A DNA stretch of 45,929 bases from an uncultured Prevotella sp. (GCA_934229335.1 CAKQDQ010000010.1:1-45929), one strand, 5' to 3'; counted from the first letter of the stretch, positions 24,241 to 34,712 are shown. Notes: a model not told the origin generated them from the sequence alone. Numbers and translations: made by a program.

Positions 24241-27200
24241 ATGAAATTTTCTACTACCCGAAAGGTGTTCCTCGCTCTTGCAGCAGGACTGGTGTCGGCA
24301 ACAACGGTGCAGGCACAACAGGAGATTTATCCACAACATTTCAACCTTGAAGATGTTACGCTGCTCGACAGCCCCTTCAAGAAGGCTATGGACGTTAACA
24401 CCAATCTGCTCTTGCAGTATGATGTGGACCGACTCCTTACGCCATTCATCCGTCAGGCGGGGCTGACTACAGACAGTAGTTCGCCTTATTATCAGTGGAC
24501 CACAAAGCATCCATCCTTCACCAACTGGGGACTCTCAAGCTGGTCGCTTGAAGGTCACGTAGGTGGTCACTACATTACGGCACTCGCCTTGGCATATGCT
24601 GCCGAGCATGACGCTACCGTAAAAGCCACGCTGAGGTCGAGGTTAGACTATGTGCTCAATGTGCTCAACGACTGTCAGCGTGCTTACGACAATAACACTG
24701 TGGGCATGAAGGGCTTTCTTGGCGGACAGCCTATAAACCAAATATGGACTGGGCTTTACAGTGGCGACCTTACACAGTATAAGAAATACGGTGGTTGGGT
24801 GCCGCTATACTGCGAGCATAAGGTGCTGGCAGGACTGCGTGACGCATGGATTTATACTGACAGCGAACTGGCAAAGACGCTATACCACGACCTGTGTGAT
24901 TGGACTGTGAACCTCGTCAACAAGCTGACGACGTCACAGATGCAGGAGGTGCTCAACTGGGAACATGGCGGAGTAAACGAGACTCTTGCTGATGCCTATC
25001 GCCTCTTTGGTGACAAGAAGTACCTTGTCGCTGCTAAGAAGTACAGCCATCAGACCATGGTGAGCGGTATGCAGAGCCTTAACACCACCTTCCTCGACAG
25101 CAAACACGCCAACACGCAGGTGCCTAAGTACATAGGTTTTGAACGTATCTACCAAGAGGAGCTGCGTGATGGTGGCACTACTACGGCGAGTTACCAGAAG
25201 GCGGCGCATAACTTCTGGACGGACGTAGCGCAGAATCGTACCGTCTGCATAGGCGGAAACAGCGTCAGCGAGCACTTCCTGCCAAAGAGCAAGGGCGAGC
25301 AATACATCACAAACCTTGACGGTCCTGAGAGCTGTAACTCTAACAATATGCTGAAGCTATCAGAAGATCTCTTCGATGAAACGCACGATGCGAAGTATGC
25401 TGACTTCTATGAGGCTACCATGTGGAACCACATTCTCTCTACGCAAGACCCGGAAACGGGTGGATATGTCTACTTTACTACATTGCGCCCACAGGGGTAT
25501 CGCATATATTCACAGGTCAACCAAGCTATGTGGTGCTGTGTAGGTACAGGCATGGAGAACCATTCTAAGTACGGACACTTTATCTATACACATTCTGAAG
25601 ACAACAAGACGCTGTACGTAAACCTCTTTACTGCATCAAAACTCGATAACGGCAAATTTGCTTTGACACAAGAGACGCAGTTCCCATACAGTCAGACATC
25701 GAAGATAACTATTAATAAAGGTGGCACATTCTCGCTTGCGCTGCGCCATCCACAGTGGGCTGCTGAGGGATATTCGGTAAAGGTTAACGGTACGGACATT
25801 AACGCAGCCGTCGCCAAAGGCACAGCAAGCTACGTGACAATAAACCGCACATGGCAGGAGGGCGACGTGGTTGAGATAACGCTACCTATGCAGTTGCGTT
25901 ATGAGGAATGTCCTAATTATGGCGATTACATTGCCTTTAAGTACGGCCCTATACTTCTTGCAGCCAAGACAACAGCCTCAAGCGAGGAAGAAGCAGCTGC
26001 TACTGGCTTGCAGTACGAACAGCTACAGAACGAGTATGGCGGTGAGGGACGAATGGACCATGCGCCTGGTTCTATGGCGAAAAGAATGTCAATATCTTCA
26101 TCACCATTGCTAATTGGCAAGCGTGAGGATGTATTAAAGCGCATAACGACAACCGACCAGCCATGTCAGTTCACCATAGATGCCCACAGCGAGCAGAGTA
26201 AAGGTAGCTGGAATAACCTGCAGCTTGTGCCATTTTATACCATACATCACGCACGTTATAACTGCTATTGGTATCAGCAGACGGAGGAAAACTACGCCAA
26301 CAGCGACATGGGGCGTGCCGATGCGATAGAGGCTGCGATAACAGCGCGTACCATTGACTTCGTGGCTACTGGCGAACAGCAGAGCGAGGCAGGACATGAC
26401 GTGGCACATTCTGACGACTCTTCTACTGGTAGTTATCAGGGAGAGTACTATCGTGATGCCCGTGCCAACGGATATATGGAGTATACTCTTGCGAACACAA
26501 GCGGTAAGACCGATGGCATATCTATAATGTGCCGCTTCACTACGGCTGACAAGGGACGTAAGGCTACTATCAGTATTGATGGCAAGAAGCTTACAGACAT
26601 TACCATTCCTACATCGTTCAAGACAGCGGATAACAATGGCTTCTATAACATAGAGCTTGGCGTGCCAGAGGATATGCTCAAGAATGATGACGGAACACCA
26701 AAAGAGAAACTCGTGTTCAGACTGCAAGCAAGTAGCACCACGTTGGCACCAGGATTGTATTACCTCCGACTGCTGAGCGGATATGATGCAGGTGAGTATA
26801 AGTTTGTAGCTAACGACTGGCAGACGGGCGATGCAGGACGAGTAGCACAGAGCAACATCAGTTACGATGCGAAGGCTAACACCGTAACGGTGAAGGCAGG
26901 AATGGGGAATAATAATGTGTGCCTCATGATGAATTATCAGTCTACTGACTATAAGGTTAAGGGCACAAAGAAGTACCTTGTCGTTAAAGGCACCAACCTC
27001 GCTATGGGTTCTGGAAAAAGCTACCTGTGGTGGTTGAATGGCATTAACAAAGGCTCGCAGGTAGCACCGCAGACGGTTCGTGCCACAGACGATGGCGAAG
27101 TGCTCATAGCGTGGGACATAACAAAGTCGAACCTTAACGCTAACTGTACTGGCGACCTATGGAATTTCTCTACAGGACAGACCATTTTCGGACTGACATC

Positions 27201-27408
27201 TACCACGGGTACATCTGTGATTAGCTACATTGGCTTTACCGATGATATTGATAACTTCACTGCTGTGAAACACGTACAGGCAACAAACGCTGGCAGTGGT
27301 AAGGGAAAAGTATACAATCTGGCAGGTCAGGAGGTAAAGACGCCAGATGAAGGGAAAGCTCTTGCTCGAGGAGTGTATATCGTAAATAATAAAAAGATGG
27401 CTAAATAA
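24241..27408 (+). CDS. GH127-family (DUF1680) beta-L-arabinofuranosidase-like enzyme with C-terminal sorting-like tail
   Basis: This 1055-residue protein has a signal peptide ending TTVQAQ. The catalytic part (about 25-640) has LLDSPFKKAMDVNTNLLLQYDVDRLL and an all-alpha barrel. The Zn-thiolate residues known for GH127 are recognisable: Glu363 and Cys365 in PESCNS, and Cys432-Cys433 in MWCCVGTGMEN, the first of the pair corresponding to the cysteine nucleophile. About 350 further residues hold beta-sandwich-like modules. The end, KVYNLAGQEVK…ARGVYIVNNKKM, matches the final motif of type IX-sorted Prevotella proteins. The likely substrate is arabinose side groups of pectin or glycoprotein. The only pectin-cluster gene left of the GH2/PL11 pair, it converges on them. 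Confidence 0.87.
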   Translation: MKFSTTRKVFLALAAGLVSATTVQAQQEIYPQHFNLEDVTLLDSPFKKAMDVNTNLLLQYDVDRLLTPFIRQAGLTTDSSSPYYQWTTKHPSFTNWGLSSWSLEGHVGGHYITALALAYAAEHDATVKATLRSRLDYVLNVLNDCQRAYDNNTVGMKGFLGGQPINQIWTGLYSGDLTQYKKYGGWVPLYCEHKVLAGLRDAWIYTDSELAKTLYHDLCDWTVNLVNKLTTSQMQEVLNWEHGGVNETLADAYRLFGDKKYLVAAKKYSHQTMVSGMQSLNTTFLDSKHANTQVPKYIGFERIYQEELRDGGTTTASYQKAAHNFWTDVAQNRTVCIGGNSVSEHFLPKSKGEQYITNLDGPESCNSNNMLKLSEDLFDETHDAKYADFYEATMWNHILSTQDPETGGYVYFTTLRPQGYRIYSQVNQAMWCCVGTGMENHSKYGHFIYTHSEDNKTLYVNLFTASKLDNGKFALTQETQFPYSQTSKITINKGGTFSLALRHPQWAAEGYSVKVNGTDINAAVAKGTASYVTINRTWQEGDVVEITLPMQLRYEECPNYGDYIAFKYGPILLAAKTTASSEEEAAATGLQYEQLQNEYGGEGRMDHAPGSMAKRMSISSSPLLIGKREDVLKRITTTDQPCQFTIDAHSEQSKGSWNNLQLVPFYTIHHARYNCYWYQQTEENYANSDMGRADAIEAAITARTIDFVATGEQQSEAGHDVAHSDDSSTGSYQGEYYRDARANGYMEYTLANTSGKTDGISIMCRFTTADKGRKATISIDGKKLTDITIPTSFKTADNNGFYNIELGVPEDMLKNDDGTPKEKLVFRLQASSTTLAPGLYYLRLLSGYDAGEYKFVANDWQTGDAGRVAQSNISYDAKANTVTVKAGMGNNNVCLMMNYQSTDYKVKGTKKYLVVKGTNLAMGSGKSYLWWLNGINKGSQVAPQTVRATDDGEVLIAWDITKSNLNANCTGDLWNFSTGQTIFGLTSTTGTSVISYIGFTDDIDNFTAVKHVQATNAGSGKGKVYNLAGQEVKTPDEGKALARGVYIVNNKKMAK

Positions 27409-27446
27409 TATAAGGTGTAGCATTTCTTTAATAAAAAATTAAACAA

Positions 27447-27486
27447 AAAAAGGACTTAGGATTAACAAGAATCCTAAGTCCTTTTT
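27447..27486. terminator. Bidirectional terminator between GH127 and GH2
   Basis: A perfect 17-bp stem (27447-27463 with 27470-27486) with a 6-base loop. A and T runs at its base form T tracts on both strands. Confidence 0.9.
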
Positions 27487-27508
27487 CTATATTTTCTTAT
27501 GAAAGGTA

Positions 27509-30505
27509 TTATTTCTTGTTTACCTTTTTAGATAGAAAGTCTATCTCAACAATTCTCAATTCTGCTTTGGCTTTACTGCCCTTGCCGAGTTTATACTGCT
27601 CGTTGGCGTTGCCAGCAGCCAGTTCTACCACCTGCCCAAAGGCTTCCTTATCGCTGGAAGAGCCTATCTGACGAATGGTGTAACGCTTTGCCTTAACAGG
27701 ATTCGTAATGAACAGCGAAACGTAACCAAGCGATTTGTCTGTATTTCCCTTCCATACCACCTTGTCATCTGCAAGCACCTCGATAGGGTAAGAACGCTGA
27801 CGCCAGCCCGCAAGTTTTACGCTAATCTCGTCAATGGCAGTAGGTTCTGCCAGTTCGTAGGTTATCCATGCCGTAGACAGGGTGCCATCGTTGCGCCATT
27901 CGCTCAGTTCGTTGTCATCGTAAGATGCTTTTACGTCCGCACCATTGGCACCAGCGGTGGCAGAAACTATGGTGGCAGTAACCTTCTTGTCGGTATATGA
28001 CGGCGTAGAAGGAGTCTCTCCGCGTGTCAATATGCACTTAGGCTCAGGCTGATTGCCCTCCGTTGACTGCCACGTAAGTACCTCCTCAGGCAGTCCGTTA
28101 GCCTTAGCTGTTAAGGAGATGTTGCCCGGTTTCGTGGTAGAACGAACCAGAACGCGGCTCACTCCAGCCTCTACCGGCAGCAGAGTAGAAAGAATATAGT
28201 TGTCGCCATCAGGGCTCTTGCCTATGCCTCCGCGCCATTCTCCCTCACCGTTGAGGCTCCAATGAATGAAGCGATTGTCGAGAGGGCAACGCTGTCCAGC
28301 CTTGTCCACAACCTCAACCTGCACCAATGCGAGGTCGGCACCGTCAGCCTTCATGCCCCCTTCAGGGTTTTGCATTAGCGTAAGACGCAGATGGTCTGGA
28401 GTTCCAGCGGTGGTATGAGAGGCAGTAGACTCTACTGTCACGCCGTCAGCAGCGTAACTTACAGCCTTAACCTCGCCCTTCTCCCACTTCACTTTAGGGA
28501 AGGTGTGGAGGAAAGAATACCTTGCGCTGTCGCTCTTACCGACGCTTTTGCCGTTGACAAACAACTCTACCACGGGCGAGGTACTAACAACGTGAACATC
28601 CTTTACCGTGCCATCGTCGTAGTTCCAGTGACCAATGATGTGGCTTGCTTTATGCTGTAGGTCTACCCAAGAGCCCCACATCACCTGGTGAGTGAAGTAA
28701 GCGTCCTTCTCAATGCGCATCGCGTCCACCACGCCACTGGTGCGATAGTTCATCTCAGAGCGTCCATGCGTGTTGGTATCAGAGAACACTATCTTCGTTC
28801 CTCCAGAACTAACGCGGCGTCCCATGCCAGGTCTAACGACGTAATAGTCGTGCCAACGCTGTATCAGTTCTATGGCAAGGTCGTCCTGGTTGCGGTTATA
28901 TACGCTGGCATCAGCCTTGCGGTAGAGCGGACCAGCACCGTGTTGGTGGAAAGGATAAGAGTAATCGTCCCAGTACATGCGGTAACCCTCATCGCGACAG
29001 TACTCCATTGACCACATAGGTTTGCCCGCAGACTTGTTAATGTAGAGCATTTCGCCACCATATTCTGCCTCGTCCACGTTCAGCATCTCACGTGATCCCG
29101 CTGCGCGTCCGCCCTTAGAGTCGTACTTGTCACGTATGGCTCGCATCTCCTTCATGTGCTCTTGCGACACGGCACGGTTGCCACTCTCGTAGAAAAGGAT
29201 AGAGGGGTTGTTACGATTGTATATTATTGCGTCGCGCATCAGTTCCTTTCGCTGCTCCCAGTGGCGTCCAGTGACGTCCTTTTCGGCATCACCTGCTGGC
29301 ATAGCCTGTATCAGTCCAACGCGGTCACACGACTCTATGTCCTGCTTTGAAGGCGTTACGTGCATCCAACGCACAAGGTTTCCGCCCGACTTAACCATCA
29401 GGTCGTTGCTGTAGTCGGACAACCACGCAGGCACATCGATACCAACTGCTGGCCATTCGTTACTTGTTCGTTGTGCGTAACCGTGCATCATGATGCAGCG
29501 GTCGTTAAGAAACACCTTGCCATCCTTAAAGGCTGTCTTTCTGAAACCAGTGCGAATGGCGACAGGAGAGGAGTCTTTCACACCGTTACCGCTGAGCGAT
29601 GTCTTCACGGTATAGAGGTAACCGTAGCCCCAAGACCAAAAGTGTGCATTGGTTATACGGCGTGATGCCGTGAGCGTAATGGTGTCACCAGCGTTGATAG
29701 TCTGCTGTTTGCCCTTGAAGGAAGCCACTCTCTTGCCGTCAGCGTCAAGCAGTTCCACGTTGAGCGCAACCTGTTTGGCTGCGTTAGTGCTGTTAATGAC
29801 CTGCGATTCGATGTTGATTGTTACCTTCTTGCCCTTAATGTCGTAGTCAGAACCATAGACATATGTTCCCGTTGTGCCGAGATTGCTGTACAAAGGCAGC
29901 GTCTGGTATATGCCGTCAACCACGTGTAGTTTCACGTTCTTTACCAGACCGCCCATGTTCATGTTAAAGTTCTTGTTGTTCCATTGGTAAGAATTTGGTG
30001 CAAGAGTGTTGTTAGGCAGGTTGTTTCCATCCTTAGTCGTGGTGGCGTTTGCACTTGTTGGCACACCTTTCTCTTTGTAGTTCCAGTCATTGTCGGTAAG
30101 AACCTCAAGGTAGTTCTCCTGTCCGAGGCGGATGAAAGGGGTGAGATCGAAACCGAAAGCCATCACACCGTTTTGGTGAATACCCACATATTGTCCGTTA
30201 AGCCACACCTCGGCAGCCTGTCGTGCGCCCTCAAACTCGATAAAGATGCGCTTACCTTTCCATGTGATAGGAGCGTTAAAGCGTTTCGTGTAGCGACAAG
30301 TATCGTCAGGAAGATTTGCTATTCCTACACGAAAAGCCTCGTCTTCGTTCCATGCACGAGGCAAAGTGACGCTCTTAACCTGACCAGAATGTAGACGGGA
30401 CGACTTAGGATAGTGCAGGTTCCAGTCGCCATTGAAGTTGATATCTCTCTGTGCCATGGCAGTGATGGCACAGAGAGACAGTACGGTAGTTAGTATTTTC
30501 TTCAT
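27509..30505 (-). CDS. Glycoside hydrolase family 2 enzyme (beta-galactosidase type)
   Basis: This 998-residue protein has a signal peptide ending AITAMAQ. It follows the GH2 order: sugar-binding domain (RIFIEFEGARQAAEVWLNGQYVG, GVMAFGFDLTPFI), immunoglobulin-like domain, TIM barrel at about 330-600, then beta domains including VELFVNGKSVGKSDSARYSF and a C-terminal galactose-binding-like module (STAWITYELAEPTAIDEI). The nucleophile is probably Glu501 in PMWSMEYCRDEG. The acid/base region reads FYESGNRAVS: the usual Glu after Gly-Asn is Arg444, so Glu440 or another residue may serve. It starts 19 bases after the PL11 gene and is co-transcribed with it. The exact substrate is uncertain. Confidence 0.85.
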   Translation of the reverse strand: MKKILTTVLSLCAITAMAQRDINFNGDWNLHYPKSSRLHSGQVKSVTLPRAWNEDEAFRVGIANLPDDTCRYTKRFNAPITWKGKRIFIEFEGARQAAEVWLNGQYVGIHQNGVMAFGFDLTPFIRLGQENYLEVLTDNDWNYKEKGVPTSANATTTKDGNNLPNNTLAPNSYQWNNKNFNMNMGGLVKNVKLHVVDGIYQTLPLYSNLGTTGTYVYGSDYDIKGKKVTINIESQVINSTNAAKQVALNVELLDADGKRVASFKGKQQTINAGDTITLTASRRITNAHFWSWGYGYLYTVKTSLSGNGVKDSSPVAIRTGFRKTAFKDGKVFLNDRCIMMHGYAQRTSNEWPAVGIDVPAWLSDYSNDLMVKSGGNLVRWMHVTPSKQDIESCDRVGLIQAMPAGDAEKDVTGRHWEQRKELMRDAIIYNRNNPSILFYESGNRAVSQEHMKEMRAIRDKYDSKGGRAAGSREMLNVDEAEYGGEMLYINKSAGKPMWSMEYCRDEGYRMYWDDYSYPFHQHGAGPLYRKADASVYNRNQDDLAIELIQRWHDYYVVRPGMGRRVSSGGTKIVFSDTNTHGRSEMNYRTSGVVDAMRIEKDAYFTHQVMWGSWVDLQHKASHIIGHWNYDDGTVKDVHVVSTSPVVELFVNGKSVGKSDSARYSFLHTFPKVKWEKGEVKAVSYAADGVTVESTASHTTAGTPDHLRLTLMQNPEGGMKADGADLALVQVEVVDKAGQRCPLDNRFIHWSLNGEGEWRGGIGKSPDGDNYILSTLLPVEAGVSRVLVRSTTKPGNISLTAKANGLPEEVLTWQSTEGNQPEPKCILTRGETPSTPSYTDKKVTATIVSATAGANGADVKASYDDNELSEWRNDGTLSTAWITYELAEPTAIDEISVKLAGWRQRSYPIEVLADDKVVWKGNTDKSLGYVSLFITNPVKAKRYTIRQIGSSSDKEAFGQVVELAAGNANEQYKLGKGSKAKAELRIVEIDFLSKKVNKK

Positions 30506-30524
30506 TTATTAATAATCATTTCTT

Positions 30525-33500
30525 TCATTGATTGATAATCATTTTCTTCTTGTTTACAATGAAAACGCCCTTTGAGACATTATTAATCTTACGCCCTTGT
30601 AGGTCATATATGGTTGTGTTCTCATTCTGTTCAGCGTTGATACCGTTGATACCCGTAGCCGATGGCTTAATGGTGATAATGCCATCGCTCTCCAGTCGTG
30701 ACGTGTCCCATTCGTAACCAGCCTTCGGTTCGGCAGGTATTATGGTCACGTTGCCATTGACTGTGCGTTCGCCATCGCCCTTAATGATAATAAATTCAGC
30801 ATTGTCAGGGATATAATAGCCCGATGTTCTGTTCATATCTATGACGAGATTATTGAGCACAGCGGTACCGTTTATAGTCACAGCGTCACACGTTGCCGTG
30901 GTAGAAGTTGTCTTATAGTTCACCAACAGTTTTGCTATCTGCCATGTTCCCATGCCAAGCGTGCCAGTACCAGTAAGCGTTCCTATCTTGTGAGTATAGC
31001 TTTGTTCTGCGCTATTGCCTGCTTTGAAACCAGCAGCGTATGCCCCTTCGTCCAGTTTTAGCGTGCCATTAGAGAGGTCTATGCCCTTAATGAAGCGACA
31101 GTTGGAGGTCGTTACCTCGTAAACGCCCTCAAACTCACTCATGTCTGTGCTGACATCGCCCCTCACATACGGGAAGTTCACCTTGTAAGTACCTTTTCCT
31201 GTGAGTGCGCCTTGTATCTGACAGCGGCTGCCTGCATTGAAAGTGAGCGTCTTTCCCTCGTCAATGTCAATGGTATTCTTTATCGTTGGCGCGTTGCTTG
31301 AACTCTTAGTTTCGAACATAGTGATAGTGGAGTTGCCCTTAACGTGAACCGTTGAGAAGGCAGAACCAAACGTAGTGTTGTATGCACCCATAGCGAGCGT
31401 ACCGCTACTGAGTATTGTTCCGCCCCAAGTGTTATTGCCACTGTATGTAATGTTGAGTTGTCCGTTACCCGTTTTGCGCAGTATTCCCTTGCCAATGATT
31501 TGCCCTTTCAGGGAAGTAGTGCCCGAATTAATCTGCACAGTGGCAGTATCGGTAAGCGTAATGCCGCGGTTTGTGGCGGTATTGGTGTTGTTAACGAGTA
31601 GCGTAGTCTTACCAATCTGGAAGTTACTTGCCGCTGCTGTCGCTGCGCCTATTGACGAAGCAGTGCCCGCATCCGCCAGTTCCTTGACCACAACAGTACC
31701 AGAGTTGATTATGGTCTTGCCCGTATAGTCGCTCTTTGTAGCGTTAAGCGAAACACGACCAGTACCGTTTACCGTCACGTTAGCATTGCCAGAGATGCCA
31801 CCATTGCCTGTGATGATGATGGCGTTCTTGTTGTTTTCAAACGTAACAGAGGCTGCAGGCATCAGTTCGTTGGTAGTGATGGTGCTCACTTTAGCATCAT
31901 CATTGAACACAATACCATCGCCTTCAGCGAACGAGGTAGCCGTTCCGTCGAGCGAGAAGTTATCCGTTTTGTAGTCCCACACGTTGCTATTAGCACCCGT
32001 CCAGATAACATTGTTAGCGGCTTCACGCTGGTTTGATACCGACAGGTATATGGCATTATCCTTATTTATTATGTTACAAGGAATACCAGTAAGCCCCCTT
32101 ACGCTGAAGTTGTCGATGCTTCCCGAGAACTGTCCTGTGTATTCTATGAGTTTATAGTCCCCTGGTTGAATGTCAGAAGCATTGATAGTGAACACCACTG
32201 GGGCTGTAACCGTGAGGTCACCGTTAACCTTTAATGTGGCGTTATTGTCGGTATTAATCTCGATATACGTCTTTTTGTTCAACGCAAGAGCACTGTTTAC
32301 CGTAATAACCTTGCTTGGCATGATGCGGCATCCCTCATAGTTCAGTGCTCCTTCAAGCGTTATCGCACCGACAGAACCACTGCCTGCGAGTGTGCCACGG
32401 GCACGAATGTCCACCGTTCCGGCGATGTCTCCCCGCAAATCAAGCGTGCCTTCTGATATGATAGTGTTGCCAGTCGACTCGTTTTTGCCAGAGAAGACAA
32501 GCGTACCCTGCTGTGATTTCCACAGAGTAGCGTCGCCTTTCAGTCCGTTGAGCGTAAGAGTCTGCTTCTTAACAGGCATCATATAGATGTTCTTCATGCC
32601 GTTTCGTGGTGTGACAGTGGCGTTACCGTCAGTTATTCCGAACACATCGCTCTCGTCATCAGCCTGCATTACCGGTGGCAACTGCGGGCGAGGCATATCG
32701 TAACCGAGGTAGAATCCTGGGTTAGGACTTTGATAATAGCCACGTGTAGTGCAGTCTCCGCGGTAGTGGGGGTCCTGTTGCAGACAGTATATGTTATCAA
32801 TATTAGTAGTATAGTCAGTAGACAAACCCACGATACCTTGGCAAACGCCGTTCACTTCCCTAATAACCACGAGCTCTTCACGCCAGTCTCCGATGATGTC
32901 TCCCCAGAACTTAGCGCGCTTACCGTAACTTGTCTTCAGTTGATAACCAGACGCTTTCGCTGGTTCTACGAGTCGACCGTTCTTGTAATCCTGTATGTAG
33001 AAGTTGTAATGCGAGTCAGATGTCTGCACAATCTCACGGTCCAACTGTCCGTCCCACCATATTCCTTCGGTAGGATAAGTATTCGTCAGCCCCTCAATCT
33101 TATTGCCTTTAGCGTCGTAAACACCCTCCATCGTGGACCACATCTCCCATCCTAAGTGGTCAGGGTCAATGTCCATACACTCTCCTCTGCCCACGTCGCC
33201 CACGGCATTGAGGTACCATTTCTTGATAGGTTCGCCCGTAGCAGCGTCGTAAAGAATCTGCCCGAGCATATCAGGAGCATACTGTTGAATGGCGAAACAC
33301 TCCAAACCAGGGCGTTCTGGGTCAATGTCGCTGATGCGATGACGGTCGCCATGCGAGATGCCAGAGTTGTAAAGAGTAGATCCATCTTGGTTCATTGCGT
33401 ATGCACCAGATAGCATTTCGTCGCAACCATCGCCGTCAACATCGGCAATTCTAATTTGGTGGAACACCGCACCGCCAGTCTTTTCGCTGAACAACAGTTT

Positions 33501-34529
33501 CCATTCGTCGCCTTGGTAAGCAAAAGCCACGTTGCGATAGTAATGCTCTCCCTGCTTAGACCGTGTGTGCCACTCGCCCACAATGGCTGGATGCACACCG
33601 TCATGATAGAATATTCCAGTGTGTCCCTCATGCTTATTGTATTCGTCTCCCATAAGAGCCGCCTTGTTATCACGATTATATGCCACATCGTAAGCAAACT
33701 CCGCAGTAGCCTTTTCCGCTCCCGTCATACCGTCAATGACCGTCATGTAGCGTGGAGGGTTCTTCGTCTCCTGCGTGTCATAGTCAATGATGCCATCGCC
33801 ATCAGAGTCGCCTGTCTCCTTACCAAACAGGTATTTGCCCCATGTACCTTTCTCTTTATCCCAGAAGCGAGTGCCGTCAGAGGTCTGAACAATCACCTCT
33901 CCCTTGCCATCGCAGTCAATATCGTATGCGCAAAGGTTATCGTTCTGTCCGTCACAAGGCTTTTCGTTCACGCCAAGGTCTACGTTCCATAGAAAGGTAC
34001 CATCGGCAAGGTAGCCCTCAAGGTAATAGTTTCGGGTTCCATCAGTAGGACATCGGTCTACAACATAGTCGTATTCGCCATCGCCATTGAGGTCGCAGGG
34101 CCACACAAACTTAGTGGTGTAGTTCTCCTTAGCCAGTGGAGACTTGTCGAACCTTATCTCCATGAAGATGTTTCTCAGTCCGTTGTTCTTAAAAAGGAAA
34201 GGCTTACTCTTCGCGCTCTCCTTGTCACCGTCGAGCATAGTCACGGCAATATAACTGTTGTATGGCACCTTTGACAGCGTAGTGGCATAGTTAGTCTTAG
34301 TTAATGGAGAACTATTAAGTAAAGTATACGATCCATTTTCCGTTGCAGAGACATATATATTATACTTACAGTTCTCTGGTTCCTGCGCTAATTTGCGCCA
34401 TGTCAGCGTAACGTTATTACCATTGTTTACAGCCACAACGCCCCTTCCGAGAGGCTGAACCTTTCGTTGTGCTTGAGCCGTTGCCGTCATGCCGAGCAAG
34501 AGTGCGATAGGAATAAATTTTTTAAGCAT
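30525..34529 (-). CDS. PL11-type rhamnogalacturonan lyase fused to autotransporter-type beta repeats and a sorting-like tail
   Basis: This 1334-residue protein has a signal peptide ending ATAQAQ. Residues about 22-620 are a family 11 polysaccharide-lyase propeller (QPLGRGVVAVNNGNNVTLTWR, then repeated calcium loops DLNGDGEYD, DIDCDGKGE, DSDGDGIID, DVDGDGCDE). This family cuts the rhamnogalacturonan-I backbone by beta-elimination. Residues about 620-1290 hold autotransporter-associated beta-strand repeats (GNTIISEGTLDLRGDIAG, VIWTGANSNVWDYKTDNFS, GGTILSSGTLAMGAYNTTFG). The last about 35 residues, IYDLQGRKINNVSKGVFIVN, match the type IX-sorted tail of Prevotella enzymes. It is the first gene of a PL11-GH2 operon, divergent from the regulator. 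Confidence 0.87.
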   Translation of the reverse strand: MLKKFIPIALLLGMTATAQAQRKVQPLGRGVVAVNNGNNVTLTWRKLAQEPENCKYNIYVSATENGSYTLLNSSPLTKTNYATTLSKVPYNSYIAVTMLDGDKESAKSKPFLFKNNGLRNIFMEIRFDKSPLAKENYTTKFVWPCDLNGDGEYDYVVDRCPTDGTRNYYLEGYLADGTFLWNVDLGVNEKPCDGQNDNLCAYDIDCDGKGEVIVQTSDGTRFWDKEKGTWGKYLFGKETGDSDGDGIIDYDTQETKNPPRYMTVIDGMTGAEKATAEFAYDVAYNRDNKAALMGDEYNKHEGHTGIFYHDGVHPAIVGEWHTRSKQGEHYYRNVAFAYQGDEWKLLFSEKTGGAVFHQIRIADVDGDGCDEMLSGAYAMNQDGSTLYNSGISHGDRHRISDIDPERPGLECFAIQQYAPDMLGQILYDAATGEPIKKWYLNAVGDVGRGECMDIDPDHLGWEMWSTMEGVYDAKGNKIEGLTNTYPTEGIWWDGQLDREIVQTSDSHYNFYIQDYKNGRLVEPAKASGYQLKTSYGKRAKFWGDIIGDWREELVVIREVNGVCQGIVGLSTDYTTNIDNIYCLQQDPHYRGDCTTRGYYQSPNPGFYLGYDMPRPQLPPVMQADDESDVFGITDGNATVTPRNGMKNIYMMPVKKQTLTLNGLKGDATLWKSQQGTLVFSGKNESTGNTIISEGTLDLRGDIAGTVDIRARGTLAGSGSVGAITLEGALNYEGCRIMPSKVITVNSALALNKKTYIEINTDNNATLKVNGDLTVTAPVVFTINASDIQPGDYKLIEYTGQFSGSIDNFSVRGLTGIPCNIINKDNAIYLSVSNQREAANNVIWTGANSNVWDYKTDNFSLDGTATSFAEGDGIVFNDDAKVSTITTNELMPAASVTFENNKNAIIITGNGGISGNANVTVNGTGRVSLNATKSDYTGKTIINSGTVVVKELADAGTASSIGAATAAASNFQIGKTTLLVNNTNTATNRGITLTDTATVQINSGTTSLKGQIIGKGILRKTGNGQLNITYSGNNTWGGTILSSGTLAMGAYNTTFGSAFSTVHVKGNSTITMFETKSSSNAPTIKNTIDIDEGKTLTFNAGSRCQIQGALTGKGTYKVNFPYVRGDVSTDMSEFEGVYEVTTSNCRFIKGIDLSNGTLKLDEGAYAAGFKAGNSAEQSYTHKIGTLTGTGTLGMGTWQIAKLLVNYKTTSTTATCDAVTINGTAVLNNLVIDMNRTSGYYIPDNAEFIIIKGDGERTVNGNVTIIPAEPKAGYEWDTSRLESDGIITIKPSATGINGINAEQNENTTIYDLQGRKINNVSKGVFIVNKKKMIINQ

Positions 34530-34554
34530 AGTATTTTAAGTTAGAATTACGGTG

Positions 34555-34562
34555 CAAATTTA
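34555..34562 (-). promoter_or_regulatory. -7 box of the PL11-GH2 operon
   Basis: The minus strand reads TAAATTTG followed by C, 25 bases before the PL11 ATG. No TTTG lies at the expected distance, consistent with a promoter that needs an activator. Confidence 0.6.
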
Positions 34563-34657
34563 GTTACTTTCCACGTAAGTTATTAGGTAGAAGGGTACGA
34601 ATAATATGGATTTTTATACGTTTTTGTACATTTATACATATAAAATACCATATTTTA

Positions 34658-34688
34658 TTGTCAATATCACCATAAATATATAACTTTG
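34658..34688 (+). promoter_or_regulatory. Promoter of the propeller/AraC regulator gene
   Basis: TTG (34658-34660), a 20-base spacer, TAACTTTG (34681-34688). It lies 24 bases before the ATG at 34713 and back to back with the PL11 promoter. Confidence 0.7.
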
Positions 34689-34712
34689 TAGTGCTAAGAC
34701 CCGAAAGTGATA

